The position numbers and the translations under genes are program-made. A DNA stretch of 64,000 nucleotides from Nonomuraea candida (GTDB lineage Bacteria; Actinomycetota; Actinomycetes; Streptosporangiales; Streptosporangiaceae), in the NCBI RefSeq assembly GCF_000725485.1, contig NZ_JOAG01000006.1, forward strand, positions 164,203 through 228,202, in the 5' to 3' direction. This document shows, piece by piece, positions 16,079 to 23,508 of the stretch. The notes beneath the pieces are model-generated. The model did not search any database, was not told the DNA's origin, and saw nothing but the letters and a program-made list of their open reading frames with translations. Position 1 is the first letter of the stretch, and each line of letters starts with the position of its first letter.

Positions 16079-16294
16079 CTAGATGGTCGCGCTCTGGAAC
16101 GCCTCCAGCTCGGACCTGGTGAACCGGAGCGTCCCGGCATCCGGCCGCTTGGAGTCGCGCAGGGCGAACGCGTCGCCCGCCCCCGGAATCGGGGCGATCT
16201 CGACGCAGGACTCACCCTCGCCGTCCTCGTTGTTGTTGCCGCCACAAAGACGACGGAACTCCAGTTGGCCGAGATCCCTGGCGTACAGATCCAT
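16079..16294 (-). CDS. DUF397 protein (Scr2-like partner of an XRE regulator)
   Basis: 71 aa from ATG 16294 with GGAGGAGG 8 bases upstream. CVEIAP, ALRDSKRPDAGTLRFT and SELEAFQS are the DUF397 signature. In actinomycetes DUF397 proteins are encoded beside XRE/DUF5753 regulators and act as their partner; the Scr1/Scr2 pair of Streptomyces is the named example. Here the matching regulator is at 17174-18046, with a second DUF397-like gene between. Confidence 0.85.
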   Translation of the reverse strand: MDLYARDLGQLEFRRLCGGNNNEDGEGESCVEIAPIPGAGDAFALRDSKRPDAGTLRFTRSELEAFQSATI

Positions 16295-16665
16295 CTGTCT
16301 ACCTCCTCCACTCGGGTCCGGGCGACCCGAGGGTGGTGGCACGGCCGGCGACCGGGTTCATCGGGCACCAGCCGTGCGTCTGTGCCAGGAGCCCTGGCCG
16401 GGAATGGACGTGGTGTGAGCCAGGCGACCAGGGCTCCCACCCCAGCGGGGAAGCTGCTGGGGGAACTGCACCCCGGCTGAGATGCGGACCGGTCGAGACA
16501 GGAACAGAACGAAAATCAGCCGGGGCCGTCTCTGCACGAGGCCCTTGATCCTGAAGGCCACGCCTTGACCTTCGTGCGGGGGCAGATCAAGGGCCTCGCT
16601 TCCTGGGGGGTTCCAGGCGTGTCACCCCCGGCCGGGGCCCCCTCCGAACCCGAACCGGGGGTAGC
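16295..16665. other. 371-base spacer with two inverted repeats
   Basis: No convincing gene. Two exact inverted repeats are present: GGAGCCCTGG (16388-16397) with CCAGGGCTCC (16428-16437), and GAGGCCCTTGATC (16538-16550) with GATCAAGGGCCTC (16585-16597). They could be operator or RNA hairpins for the flanking leftward genes. Confidence 0.5.
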
Positions 16666-17079
16666 TCATGCGACCCCGTCGAGCGCCTTGGCCTCGGCGC
16701 TCTCCACGGTGCCTTCGGCCCAGACCCACGGGCCATGCGCCATCCCGATCTCTGGGGGCTTGAGGCCGTCGAAGCGGTCAGCGGCAGCGGCCTTCTGAAA
16801 GGCCGCGTACGCCTGCGCCGTGGTCCAGAGCACCTGGGTGCGGCGATGAGCGATCGCGGGGTCGGTAACCTCGAAGATCACGTAGTCGCCATCCCGCTTC
16901 GGGCGCAGCGCATCCGAGCGAACCTTGGCCTTGAACTCCACCCACACCTTCGCGCTCATCAAGACGCTGTCCTCGGGGTCCGCCAAGTCGCACATCTCGA
17001 CGATCGTGGACCGTCCGACCCGGCGCACTGCGAGGCGACTGTCCGGAGTGGCTTCTACCTTGGGCTTCCTGGCTGTCAT
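16666..17079 (-). CDS. DUF397-like protein, longer variant
   Basis: 137 aa, ATG with GGAGA upstream. The N-terminal half (IVEMCDLADPEDSVLMSAKVWVEFKAKVRS) follows the DUF397 pattern but lacks the usual RDSK motif. The C-terminal extension (about residues 60-137) is unassigned. It may be a second partner of the XRE regulator directly upstream in the leftward operon. Confidence 0.6.
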   Translation of the reverse strand: MTARKPKVEATPDSRLAVRRVGRSTIVEMCDLADPEDSVLMSAKVWVEFKAKVRSDALRPKRDGDYVIFEVTDPAIAHRRTQVLWTTAQAYAAFQKAAAADRFDGLKPPEIGMAHGPWVWAEGTVESAEAKALDGVA

Positions 17080-17173
17080 CGGGGTCTCCGTGATACGGCG
17101 TTCTGGGTGGCTGTGCCATTCGACGCTAGGAGGAGGTGCTGCTTGGGTTCAAAGTTCTTGCCAATGTTTGCCA

Positions 17174-18046
17174 CTATTCGCCGAGGGCTGCTCGGGCTGC
17201 GGCGATCCTGCGTCGAGCTTGCCCACCGAAGTCCGCGATGTCCCCCAAGGCTCTGAAACGCTCTGCGTACAGGGCGATCTCCCACCCCTGGGTAATGTTC
17301 AGCTCGCCCGACACCAACTCGACCTGGACCTGCCGGTCGTCGAAGATGTTGAAGCCCTCCACCGGCACAGCGTGCGCCGAAGAGGTCCGAGACGCGGCAA
17401 GAGGGATGATCCCGAGCGAAACTGTCGGCAGCCGCGTCACCTCCTCCAGGTGTGTGAGCTGGTCCACGAGAACATGGGCCTCGTACAGCCGGTAGCGCAG
17501 GGCGGCTTCCTCGATCAAGAAGATGAATTGGCGCCCAGCCCGACGCAAGACCCGCTGACGGCTCATCCGCTCAGCCACGGCCGCCGCCACATCATCGACT
17601 TGCAGCCGGAGACGGGCGCGAACGGAGGTGAGCACGGCCGTCGCGTAGGCCGGCGTCTGAAGCAGCCCAGGAATCAGCCGGGGCTGGTAGGTGCGCACGA
17701 GGGTCGAGCGCTCCCAGATGGGCCGGACACTCTTCTGCGCGCCCCGGAGGCCGGCGCGATTGATCCGGCGAGAGTCGGTCCACATCGTGGACACGGCCTT
17801 CTGCTCGGCTAGTAGCTCCTCGGTGCGCTGCTCATCGACCCCGCACACACGGCACCAGGTCAGCACGTCGGCAACGGACGGCGGCCGGGCGGCATGCTCA
17901 ATCCTGGAGACCTTATCGACACCGCTCCACCCGGCAGCACGCGCCAGCTCCGTACCGGAAAGCCCGGCACGGAGCCGTATCTCCTTGAGCTGGTCGGCGA
18001 GCGCCTGCCGGGCGCGCTGCGCACTGGTGGAGGACGAGGATGGCAC
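17174..18046 (-). CDS. XRE-family regulator with DUF5753 domain (Scr1-like)
   Basis: 290 aa from GTG 18046. The N-terminal helix-turn-helix is KEIRLRAGLSGTELARAAGW, then KVSRIEHAARPPS. The DUF5753 domain follows (TYQPRLIPGLLQTPAYATAV, RRAGRQFIFLIEEAALRYR, LGIIPL, VELVSGELNIT). It could serve as the phage immunity repressor or as a captured host regulator. An alternative ATG at 18106 overlaps the upstream gene by 20 bases. It is the only classical HTH repressor seen in the prophage. Confidence 0.85.
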   Translation of the reverse strand: MPSSSSTSAQRARQALADQLKEIRLRAGLSGTELARAAGWSGVDKVSRIEHAARPPSVADVLTWCRVCGVDEQRTEELLAEQKAVSTMWTDSRRINRAGLRGAQKSVRPIWERSTLVRTYQPRLIPGLLQTPAYATAVLTSVRARLRLQVDDVAAAVAERMSRQRVLRRAGRQFIFLIEEAALRYRLYEAHVLVDQLTHLEEVTRLPTVSLGIIPLAASRTSSAHAVPVEGFNIFDDRQVQVELVSGELNITQGWEIALYAERFRALGDIADFGGQARRRIAAARAALGE

Positions 18047-18086
18047 GGTGACAGTGTGCTTGATCGACGCGACTAGTTCGGAGCCG

Positions 18087-18614
18087 CTAGATCCGGTACC
18101 CCTCATGTGGGATAGCCGCAGCCCAGCACTCCTCGAAGGCCCTGGCACACATCCCGACGATGCCGGAGTCCTCCGTGAACTGCCTCCAGTGAACTTCTCC
18201 ATCCCCGCCGTAGACGGAGAAGCGCACCAAGCGGTCATCCAGCACCCAGTACGGATTGGCAGGTATGGCAATCGCCGAGGCCAGCCGCCTGGGCAGCCAG
18301 CGCAGATCCTCGCCTGCGGCGAGTTGAGTCAGCGGCGCGACCTCGTACTGCCAGCGCATGTAGTTCGAGGCGGGCTCGGAGATCATCCTGACCCGCCTGA
18401 ACTTCACCCCGCGCTTGATCGCTGGGGCGAGTGTGGCCGTCCACTTCTCGGCACCGGACAGATCCGTCCACTTCTCGCCCGCGAGCCACGCCTGATACCA
18501 GGGATCAGACGTCATGTGCTCGTCATGGATCTCCAGGTGAACAGCCGAGACGTGGCACGTCTCCAGGAGTTCAGCGAAGGTCGGCACCTTCTCGCTGGCC
18601 GCGAACGTCTTCAT
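18087..18614 (-). CDS. DUF6879 family protein
   Basis: 175 aa from ATG 18614. Family features include PTFAELLETCHVSAVHLEI, VKFRRVRMISEPASNYMRW, LAAGEDLRWLPRR and WVLDDRLVRFSVY. These proteins are regularly encoded next to XRE/DUF5753 regulators in actinomycetes; the role is not established. A GTG at 18632 is a possible earlier start. It overlaps the upstream gene by 44 bases. Confidence 0.75.
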   Translation of the reverse strand: MKTFAASEKVPTFAELLETCHVSAVHLEIHDEHMTSDPWYQAWLAGEKWTDLSGAEKWTATLAPAIKRGVKFRRVRMISEPASNYMRWQYEVAPLTQLAAGEDLRWLPRRLASAIAIPANPYWVLDDRLVRFSVYGGDGEVHWRQFTEDSGIVGMCARAFEECWAAAIPHEGYRI

Positions 18615-18888
18615 CCGGTCGTGGGTGCTCACCGGGTGCGTACCTGCGCTTTCCGGGCTCGTAGGTGCCATTGATCGCCTCCTGGATGATCGAGATCATT
18701 TGGGGGCCCAGCGAAATCACCGCCTCCCCCGGCAAGATCCTGCTGTCGGAGTTGATCCACGCCAGGGTCTCCGGATCGGTGACCTGCGGACCTTGGAAGA
18801 AGATCCTGCCGGTTTCGTGATCGACCCACACCGACTCGCACTCGTCGGAGGTGTTGTCGGGGTCTACGCCCACGAAATGTAGCGCCAT
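18571..18888 (-). CDS. Hypothetical protein leading the DUF6879/XRE operon
   Basis: 105 aa, ATG with GGGAG upstream. It reads ECESVWVDHETGRIFFQG, then an acidic helix and a basic C-terminal tail. The pattern matches small proteins that commonly precede DUF6879 genes. It is the first gene of the leftward regulatory operon and faces the Lsr2-like gene across a divergent promoter region. Confidence 0.6.
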   Translation of the reverse strand: MALHFVGVDPDNTSDECESVWVDHETGRIFFQGPQVTDPETLAWINSDSRILPGEAVISLGPQMISIIQEAINGTYEPGKRRYAPGEHPRPDEDVRGQREGADLR

Positions 18889-19050
18889 CTTGGTGCTCCC
18901 ATCGAACGGCTTGCCGGAGGTTGCCCCCCTTACAGTCGGTGAGCCTGAACGGACTCCTCGCGTCCGTCAAGGGCAGGTAACGGGAAAGGTCAGGACACCG
19001 CTGTAAAGTCGGGGCGAGGGATCAAGGATCGGGAGCGCGGAGCGGGAGCG
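18889..19050. promoter_or_regulatory. Divergent promoter region between the XRE operon and the lsr2-like gene
   Basis: 162 bases separate two outward-facing starts. TAAAGT (19004-19009) is a candidate rightward -10 box. Leftward, the complement contains CGACTGTAAGGGG, closely like CGACTGTACGGGG just before the gene at 16003, which suggests a shared promoter or operator element. Confidence 0.45.
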
Positions 19051-19422
19051 TTGGCAGAAAAGGTCATCAGAGTGTGCGACTGGCACACGGAAGAGGTAGC
19101 GGCCACTCACCATAACGAGTGGACCAACTCCAAGGGCGAGCACCGATCCAACGACCTGTGCGCCGAGGACCAGAAGATCTTCATGAAGGCGTGGGAAGCC
19201 GTCGAGCGAGGCTCCAGCCTCGCCACCACCCGGTCGACCAAAGTGCCGGCCGCCGCCGCTACCCCGAAGAAGGCCAAGGGCCCGACCGAGGCCGCCCAGA
19301 TGCGGGCCTGGGCCAAGCAGGAGGGCCTGGAGGTCAGCGAGTCCGGGAAGATCAGCTTCACGATCGAGCAGGCATGGAAGGCCGCAGGACGCCCAAATGT
19401 CCTGAAAGTGAACGATCCGTGA
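19051..19422 (+). CDS. Lsr2-like DNA-binding protein with a novel N terminus
   Basis: 123 aa from TTG. Residues 85-120 (QMRAWAKQEGLEVSESGKIS, then QAWKAAG) match the Lsr2 C-terminal DNA-binding domain, which recognises AT-rich minor grooves. The usual beta-strand dimerization domain of Lsr2 is absent; instead the N terminus has two Cys and several His (RVCDWHTEEVAATHHNEWT). A Lys/Ala/Pro linker joins the parts. It may modulate host Lsr2 or package phage DNA. Confidence 0.78.
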   Translation: MAEKVIRVCDWHTEEVAATHHNEWTNSKGEHRSNDLCAEDQKIFMKAWEAVERGSSLATTRSTKVPAAAATPKKAKGPTEAAQMRAWAKQEGLEVSESGKISFTIEQAWKAAGRPNVLKVNDP

Positions 19423-19540
19423 ACTACACCCCAGGAGAGTAAAGGGCATGTAAGTCCTTGGGCTCGCCTTTACCGGAGCTTGGGTCACGAAACGGACATT
19501 GGGGCTGATACCGCTCTCAAGGTGGTTTAACTTTGGACCT

Positions 19541-20155
19541 GTGAACGCCACCCCGCTAGACAAGCGGCCCATCAGTCCCAGAAACAACGGGCCTACCGAC
19601 CGCTGTAGCCCCATCGGTGACCTGGAGGTGCTCACGCACTCCACCACTGGGGTCCAGACAGTCCGCCAGCAGTTCAAAGACGGCTACATCTACGAGTACG
19701 TCATCCCCACCGGGGTCTGCATAGACCCCGAGTCAGCCCCTTACGTCATCCCCTTCTTCCAAGGACGCGTCCTCTCGACCCTCACCGAGGAAGATCTGCA
19801 CTACGTCAGCGTCTGGGTGCCCAACGAGGAGCACCTCGTCTACGACATGGCCTTCGCGGAGACCGCCCAGCTCCCCGAGTGCTCCTACAGCAAGGCCATC
19901 GGCGAACCCGAGCTACTGCACGAGGCCGGCTACTTCCGAGCGACCCGGATTCGCTACAAGACGGGCTGGATGTACCAGGTCGAGACCACTCTCGGCCTGC
20001 CGTGGCCGGCCTTCAACGAGTACAAGTGCCTCGCCCCCACCTACCAGGCCCCTGTAGTGGCCGTCTTTCGACATAACACACGTATTGCAGCCAAGTTCTG
20101 GGTGTCCGACGAGAGAGCCAAGATGACGTACCGCGTAGAGATCAACCCGAACTGA
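19541..20155 (+). CDS. Hypothetical protein, 204 aa
   Basis: GTG 19541 with AAGGTGG about 18 bases upstream; an earlier in-frame start exists at 19499. The protein looks globular and beta-rich, aromatic (KDGYIYEYVIPTGVCID), ending MTYRVEINPN. No signal peptide. It follows the Lsr2-like gene with about 120 bases between and ends before two terminators. No family recognised. Confidence 0.55.
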   Translation: MNATPLDKRPISPRNNGPTDRCSPIGDLEVLTHSTTGVQTVRQQFKDGYIYEYVIPTGVCIDPESAPYVIPFFQGRVLSTLTEEDLHYVSVWVPNEEHLVYDMAFAETAQLPECSYSKAIGEPELLHEAGYFRATRIRYKTGWMYQVETTLGLPWPAFNEYKCLAPTYQAPVVAVFRHNTRIAAKFWVSDERAKMTYRVEINPN

Positions 20156-20183
20156 GGTCCCAATGCTCCGAATCCGTCCCCTC

Positions 20184-20206
20184 CGGGGGCCGATACGGGG
20201 CCCCCG
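20184..20206. terminator. GC hairpin after the 204-aa gene
   Basis: GGGGGCC / GGGCCCCC around a GATAC loop, 30 bases after the stop. No T-run. Confidence 0.45.
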
Positions 20207-20268
20207 TCGCAGGGATTTCAGAGGCAGTTTCCGGGTCGGCGACATGACCCAGCTCCGCAGCCGCAATT

Positions 20269-20312
20269 AACCCCGTTTTCCTGGCCAGAATGGCCTCTGA
20301 GCGGGGTTTTTG
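20269..20312 (+). terminator. Intrinsic terminator with inner GGCC stem
   Basis: AACCCCG / CGGGGTT with an inner GGCC/GGCC pair, then TTTTTGTGTG. A diverged copy lies at 20826-20868. Confidence 0.7.
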
Positions 20313-20319
20313 TGTGTAA

Positions 20320-20757
20320 TCAGATGAGCTTCCTGAAGTGCTGTATCTCTTGTCGAAGACGTTTTTGAAGATCAGTAGTCCTGAGAAGAGATTTCATGCC
20401 AAGGAGCCCCCGTTGCTTGTCATCTGCGTTGCTGCGCCTGAGAGCGAGCCATAGGTCTAGAACTTCTCTGGAAGCATAGAGTTCCAGTTGTGCAGATAGG
20501 GCTCTAAACTCCGCGCTTCCGAGATCGAAGGGTGCTGGCGACTCTCCGGGATAGTCAAGCTGCCAGACCCACACTTGTACTGCCTCGTACGCTTCTGCAC
20601 GCTTAAGCCACAGCCGCTGATCTTGAGCGAGGCGGCGCTGGTGGCGATACCCGACCAGTGTGGCCATGATGGCGAGCGAAGCGACTGTCGCTGTGAGTGC
20701 TGCCGCGATCAGCGGCACAAGCGCTGGATCGAGCTTCATGCCTCCCAATATGACCAT
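20320..20757 (-). CDS. Membrane-anchored hypothetical protein
   Basis: 145 aa. One N-terminal transmembrane segment (LVPLIAAALTATVASLAIMA) is followed by YRHQRRLAQDQRLWLKRAEAYEAV and a long helical cytoplasmic domain. The start may be ATG 20757 or 20739; the GGGAGG next to 20739 is too close to be a good ribosome site. It stands alone on the - strand between + strand terminators and has lower C/G third positions than its neighbours, so it may be a recent acquisition. Confidence 0.6.
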   Translation of the reverse strand: MVILGGMKLDPALVPLIAAALTATVASLAIMATLVGYRHQRRLAQDQRLWLKRAEAYEAVQVWVWQLDYPGESPAPFDLGSAEFRALSAQLELYASREVLDLWLALRRSNADDKQRGLLGMKSLLRTTDLQKRLRQEIQHFRKLI

Positions 20758-20825
20758 CCAACGGACAACGTCAATGAGGGCAGTTCTAGGGTCGCCGCGG
20801 GCGCCCTCGCCGGCGATCTCGCGTC

Positions 20826-20868
20826 AACCTGTTCTTGGGCCTAGAAGGGCCTCCTGAGCAGGGTTTTT
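20826..20868 (+). terminator. Diverged copy of the 20269 terminator
   Basis: AACCTG / CAGGGTT flanking GGGCCTAGAAGGGCC, then TTTTTGCGTG. Its order and spacing match the 20269-20312 element. Confidence 0.5.
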
Positions 20869-21057
20869 GCGTGTATGCACCTCCTCGCCGGCCAACCCTC
20901 GAACGGCTCTCAGAAGGGCCTACAACACGATCCCCAGACTCGTACTTGGTCGGAGGAGGCAGAACCCTCGGGCTCGTGTTGAGCATGATCTTGGGTATCC
21001 CCCCACCCCTGCTGACCAGGCGATCCCATGATCGTCACGAGGGAGTGGGGCCGATGT

Positions 21058-21105
21058 AGAAAGAAGTATGTTTTCCGTGGTCAAGCCCACTTCTTTCTTC
21101 TTTCT
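21058..21105. repeat. Inverted pair of the ACTTCTTTCT motif
   Basis: AGAAAGAAGT (21058-21067) and ACTTCTTTCT (21089-21098) are exact inverted copies with a 21-base loop; TCTTTCT follows. The same 10-mer recurs at gene borders across the prophage. Confidence 0.6.
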
Positions 21106-21117
21106 GCGTGCCATCAT

Positions 21118-21175
21118 CATGTGCTCATCGCTCATGATCACAATGCACTCATCACTCGTGATCATCACTCATCCC
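21118..21175. repeat. Imperfect CTCATC / TGATCA repeats
   Basis: Two roughly 22-base imperfect units, GCTCATCGCTCATGATCACA and a copy beginning ACTCATCACTCGTGATCA, are followed by partial CTCATC and ATGCCC runs. Palindromic TGATCA cores recur. They may be iteron-like protein-binding sites. Confidence 0.5.
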
Positions 21176-21840
21176 ATGCCCCATGCCCTCATGCCCTGAC
21201 CTACACAGCGCGCTTGCTCATGCCCTTGTGTGCGGTGGCCTAGTCCCCTACTGGCAAGCGCGCTCCCGTGCTTGTGGCTTGTCTCTGTGCGTTGTGCTGT
21301 GTGTGTCGCACGGGGGAGACAGGGGAGACAGGCGAGAGCCCTTGCGCGCCTTAGAGGCGCTCTCTGTAGGGGGCTTCCCAAGGGGACATCTCTGGGGACG
21401 TCCCAAGCGGCCAGCCCTTGTCAGGGCCTGCCCAACCGTGAGCCCCGGCCTAGCCCGTTGCACCGGCTAAGAGCGACCGGCGACCGGCGAGAGTGCCCCT
21501 TGTGGGGCCACTGCAACACCTCTTGCAAGCCCTATCGAGGGCCAATTTCAAGATTTTTTATAGCCTGATCATCTAGCGCATCGTCCCAGCTCAGACGGTA
21601 CAGAGGGGTTGGAAACGATCTAACTTGAACGTGGAAACTGACTCAGATCGGCTTGACGCTTCCACATTCCAGGGGGCAATGTTCTGCCTGTCGCCAGGAC
21701 GGCGGCCACCGAAACCCCCACCGAAAGGAGCACAGCACCGAAAGCCCCGGACCTCCGCAAGGGAACCGGGCAGGCGGGACCACTTCCCAGCCGGTGACCA
21801 AACGGGATCGCCCCGCGACAACAGCGGGGGCCGCCAAACC

Positions 21841-21869
21841 GTTTCTTGAGAACTTCATAGCGCGGCAAG
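21841..21869 (+). promoter_or_regulatory. rRNA-leader-like (BoxA-type) antitermination sequence
   Basis: TTTCTTGAGAACTTCATAGCG closely resembles the TTGAGAACTCAACAGCG element found before actinobacterial 16S rRNA genes, where it is tied to antitermination and processing. It lies about 260 bases upstream of the small-gene operon starting at 22102. The match is from memory of the motif. Confidence 0.45.
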
Positions 21870-21984
21870 ACTGCCGGACGCGGATGGGGTGGCCTCGTGA
21901 GAGGCACCGATCTTGACACGGGCCAACAATGCACTCGAAGGGGGTGATACGGGCCTTGTTCAGCTCCGCTATGGATGGTCGGGA

Positions 21985-22020
21985 GTTCGCTAAATGGCGA
22001 ACGGGACGCTCGTTATAGCT
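21985..22020 (+). promoter_or_regulatory. Operator-like palindrome and -10 box before the central operon
   Basis: GTTCGC (21985-21990) and GCGAAC (21997-22002) form an inverted repeat just upstream of TTATAG (22013-22018), a plausible -10 element. The palindrome would cover the -35 region, as expected for a repressor site. Confidence 0.45.
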
Positions 22021-22034
22021 AGTCGCGTAGATAT

Positions 22035-22052
22035 CCACCGCTTCGGCGGTGG
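22035..22052 (+). other. UUCG-loop hairpin in the leader of the central operon
   Basis: CCACCGC-TTCG-GCGGTGG, a 7-bp stem capped by a stable UUCG tetraloop, 50 bases before ATG 22102. Confidence 0.55.
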
Positions 22053-22101
22053 TCATGGGATCACGAAATGCGTGGTCCTCTGATCACAACCGGGAGTTTC
22101 A

Positions 22102-22407
22102 ATGGACTTCAACCCTTGCGCCTACCCGCACCGCGACGGCATCGAAATGCGCGACGGCTTGGGCGAACTCAAGGGCTTCACGCTGCGCGTGACCGATTAT
22201 CACGGCTACACCTTTCACGAGGCTTACGCACGGTTCGGCGACAAGGTTCGGTACGTGGGTGACCACGCCGACGTGTGGACGGCCTACGGAATGATCGAAA
22301 CGTACTACAGCACACAGGACTACTACGGCGATTACTACAGCCCCAACAGCGACTTTGTCACTGAGCAGGAAATGTTCCGCGACCACACCCAGTTCATCGC
22401 TCACTAG
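22102..22407 (+). CDS. Hypothetical Tyr/Asp-rich protein, 101 aa
   Basis: ATG with GGGAG 7 bases upstream; first gene of the central small-protein operon. The chain is rich in Tyr and Asp (YYSTQDYYGDYYSPNSDF) and acidic overall. No cysteine pairs, unlike later genes of the operon. Being immediately downstream of the operator it may be expressed early after infection. No family recognised. Confidence 0.6.
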   Translation: MDFNPCAYPHRDGIEMRDGLGELKGFTLRVTDYHGYTFHEAYARFGDKVRYVGDHADVWTAYGMIETYYSTQDYYGDYYSPNSDFVTEQEMFRDHTQFIAH

Positions 22408-22458
22408 TCCACGGCATATCTATGCCCTCATTCTGTAAGTTGGAAGTTGAGAGTTGCA

Positions 22459-22668
22459 ATGAAATTCAAGAAAGAGATCCGCGAACTGAACTGCGGGTGC
22501 GTGGTTGAGGTTCGCACCGATCCAGACGGGTGGACCTCCGTTCCCGGATATTCAGCCTGGTGCAAATACGCATATGTGCTGTTCGACAAGTTCCGCACCA
22601 CACGTGGCAACCGAGAAGCGACGGAAGCGATTTCGTCTGCCCTCGCATCGCACGCAATCGACGATTGA
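22459..22668 (+). CDS. Hypothetical protein, 69 aa
   Basis: ATG 22459 preceded by GGAAGTTGAGAG, a degenerate start-associated repeat. It contains LNCGCVVEVRTDPDGW and WCKYAYVLFDKFRTTRGN. Three Cys residues. Function unknown. Confidence 0.6.
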   Translation: MKFKKEIRELNCGCVVEVRTDPDGWTSVPGYSAWCKYAYVLFDKFRTTRGNREATEAISSALASHAIDD

Positions 22669-22770
22669 TCAACAGTCCCTGACCTGCGGAAACGCGGGAG
22701 TAAGCGCCTCGCATGCGATCAGGGACACACATTCCGGATTTACACCCCCTCCGCTCAGAAAGGCTTTGTC

Positions 22771-23355
22771 ATGCCCATTTCGATTAAGCCCGACACCGAA
22801 ACTCGTGAGCGTTACGTCAACAACATCATTCGCGTATTCGACTCGGCTTCACAGGATCAGCTTGAGCGCGGAATCAACTGGTATCGCACGGCTAACCAGC
22901 TTGCGACCATGATTTCCGGTGGAAACACGGTCGCTGGTGCGGGCGTTATTGCCGCCCTTTCCGCGAATAAGTCCTGGTCCGAGAACACGAAATTGGCCGC
23001 CCGCGCCTTTCTCAAAGGTGAGCCTTCCGGGCATGTGGGTGACGCGGTCAAGAAAGCCACTCGAATCATGGCCGGTGAATCGCCCAGGGTGGTTCTGCCT
23101 ATGGCGAGCAAGACGGGCCACTTCTTCCGGTGCATCGCTGACCCGACCGATTCGGATGCGATCTGCATTGACCGGCACGCACACGACATTGCCGTGGGCG
23201 AGCGTTACGGAAATGCGGATAGGGGTCTTGGGTCCAAGGGCCGGTATGCGCTACTGGCCGACGTTTACCGCGAGGCCGCATCGCGCCTCGGATACCTCCC
23301 GCAGACCGTCCAGGCCGTGACCTGGGTGGTTTGGATCGAAAGGAAGAACGGCTAA
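22771..23355 (+). CDS. Conserved actinophage hypothetical protein, 194 aa
   Basis: ATG with AGAAAGG about 10 bases upstream. The fold looks helical and enzyme-like: WYRTANQLATMISGG, VIAALSANKSWSENTKLAAR, then CIDRHAHDIAVGERYG and AVTWVVWIERKNG. The spacing of the paired His and Arg residues resembles DNA-glycosylase-like helical domains, but this is only an impression. The next gene starts in the stop codon (TAATG). Confidence 0.55.
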   Translation: MPISIKPDTETRERYVNNIIRVFDSASQDQLERGINWYRTANQLATMISGGNTVAGAGVIAALSANKSWSENTKLAARAFLKGEPSGHVGDAVKKATRIMAGESPRVVLPMASKTGHFFRCIADPTDSDAICIDRHAHDIAVGERYGNADRGLGSKGRYALLADVYREAASRLGYLPQTVQAVTWVVWIERKNG

Positions 23356-23507
23356 TGGAATGCCTAGTCATCTTCTGCGATGACGACGCGGTGTATTCGG
23401 CGCTCGTCGATACCGGAACGGTCATCTGGAAATACGAGCTGTGCGCCGGGCACGCGACCGGCGAAAAGCACCTCAGCGGCGACGTGGTCAGCCTGGAAAG
23501 GATCTGA
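23355..23507 (+). CDS. Small protein, 50 aa
   Basis: TAATG overlap with the previous stop. Compact sequence MECLVIFCDDDAVYSALVDTG with three Cys residues; ends GDVVSLERI. The coupled position supports a real gene. Confidence 0.5.
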   Translation: MECLVIFCDDDAVYSALVDTGTVIWKYELCAGHATGEKHLSGDVVSLERI

Positions 23508-23508
23508 A

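Larger units (their letters stand above)
20758..22101. other. 1.3-kb non-coding region with repeats and control signals
   Basis: No frame has phage-like codon use. Contents: a degraded copy of the 20269 terminator (20826-20868); an inverted AGAAAGAAGT/ACTTCTTTCT pair (21058-21105); CTCATC/TGATCA repeats (21118-21175); GC hairpins at 21350-21480; an rRNA-leader-like box (21841-21869); an operator-like palindrome and a -10 box (21985-22020); and a UUCG-loop hairpin (22035-22052). It probably holds control signals, perhaps an origin. Confidence 0.55.

Noticed and set aside
21183..21568. Possible + strand genes in the non-coding hub
   Set aside because: Codon third positions are not C/G-rich, there is no good ribosome site, and the product resembles no family.
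21913..21950. TTGACA (21913-21918) as a -35 box of a promoter
   Set aside because: No acceptable -10 box at 16-18 bases; TGATAC is 26 bases downstream.
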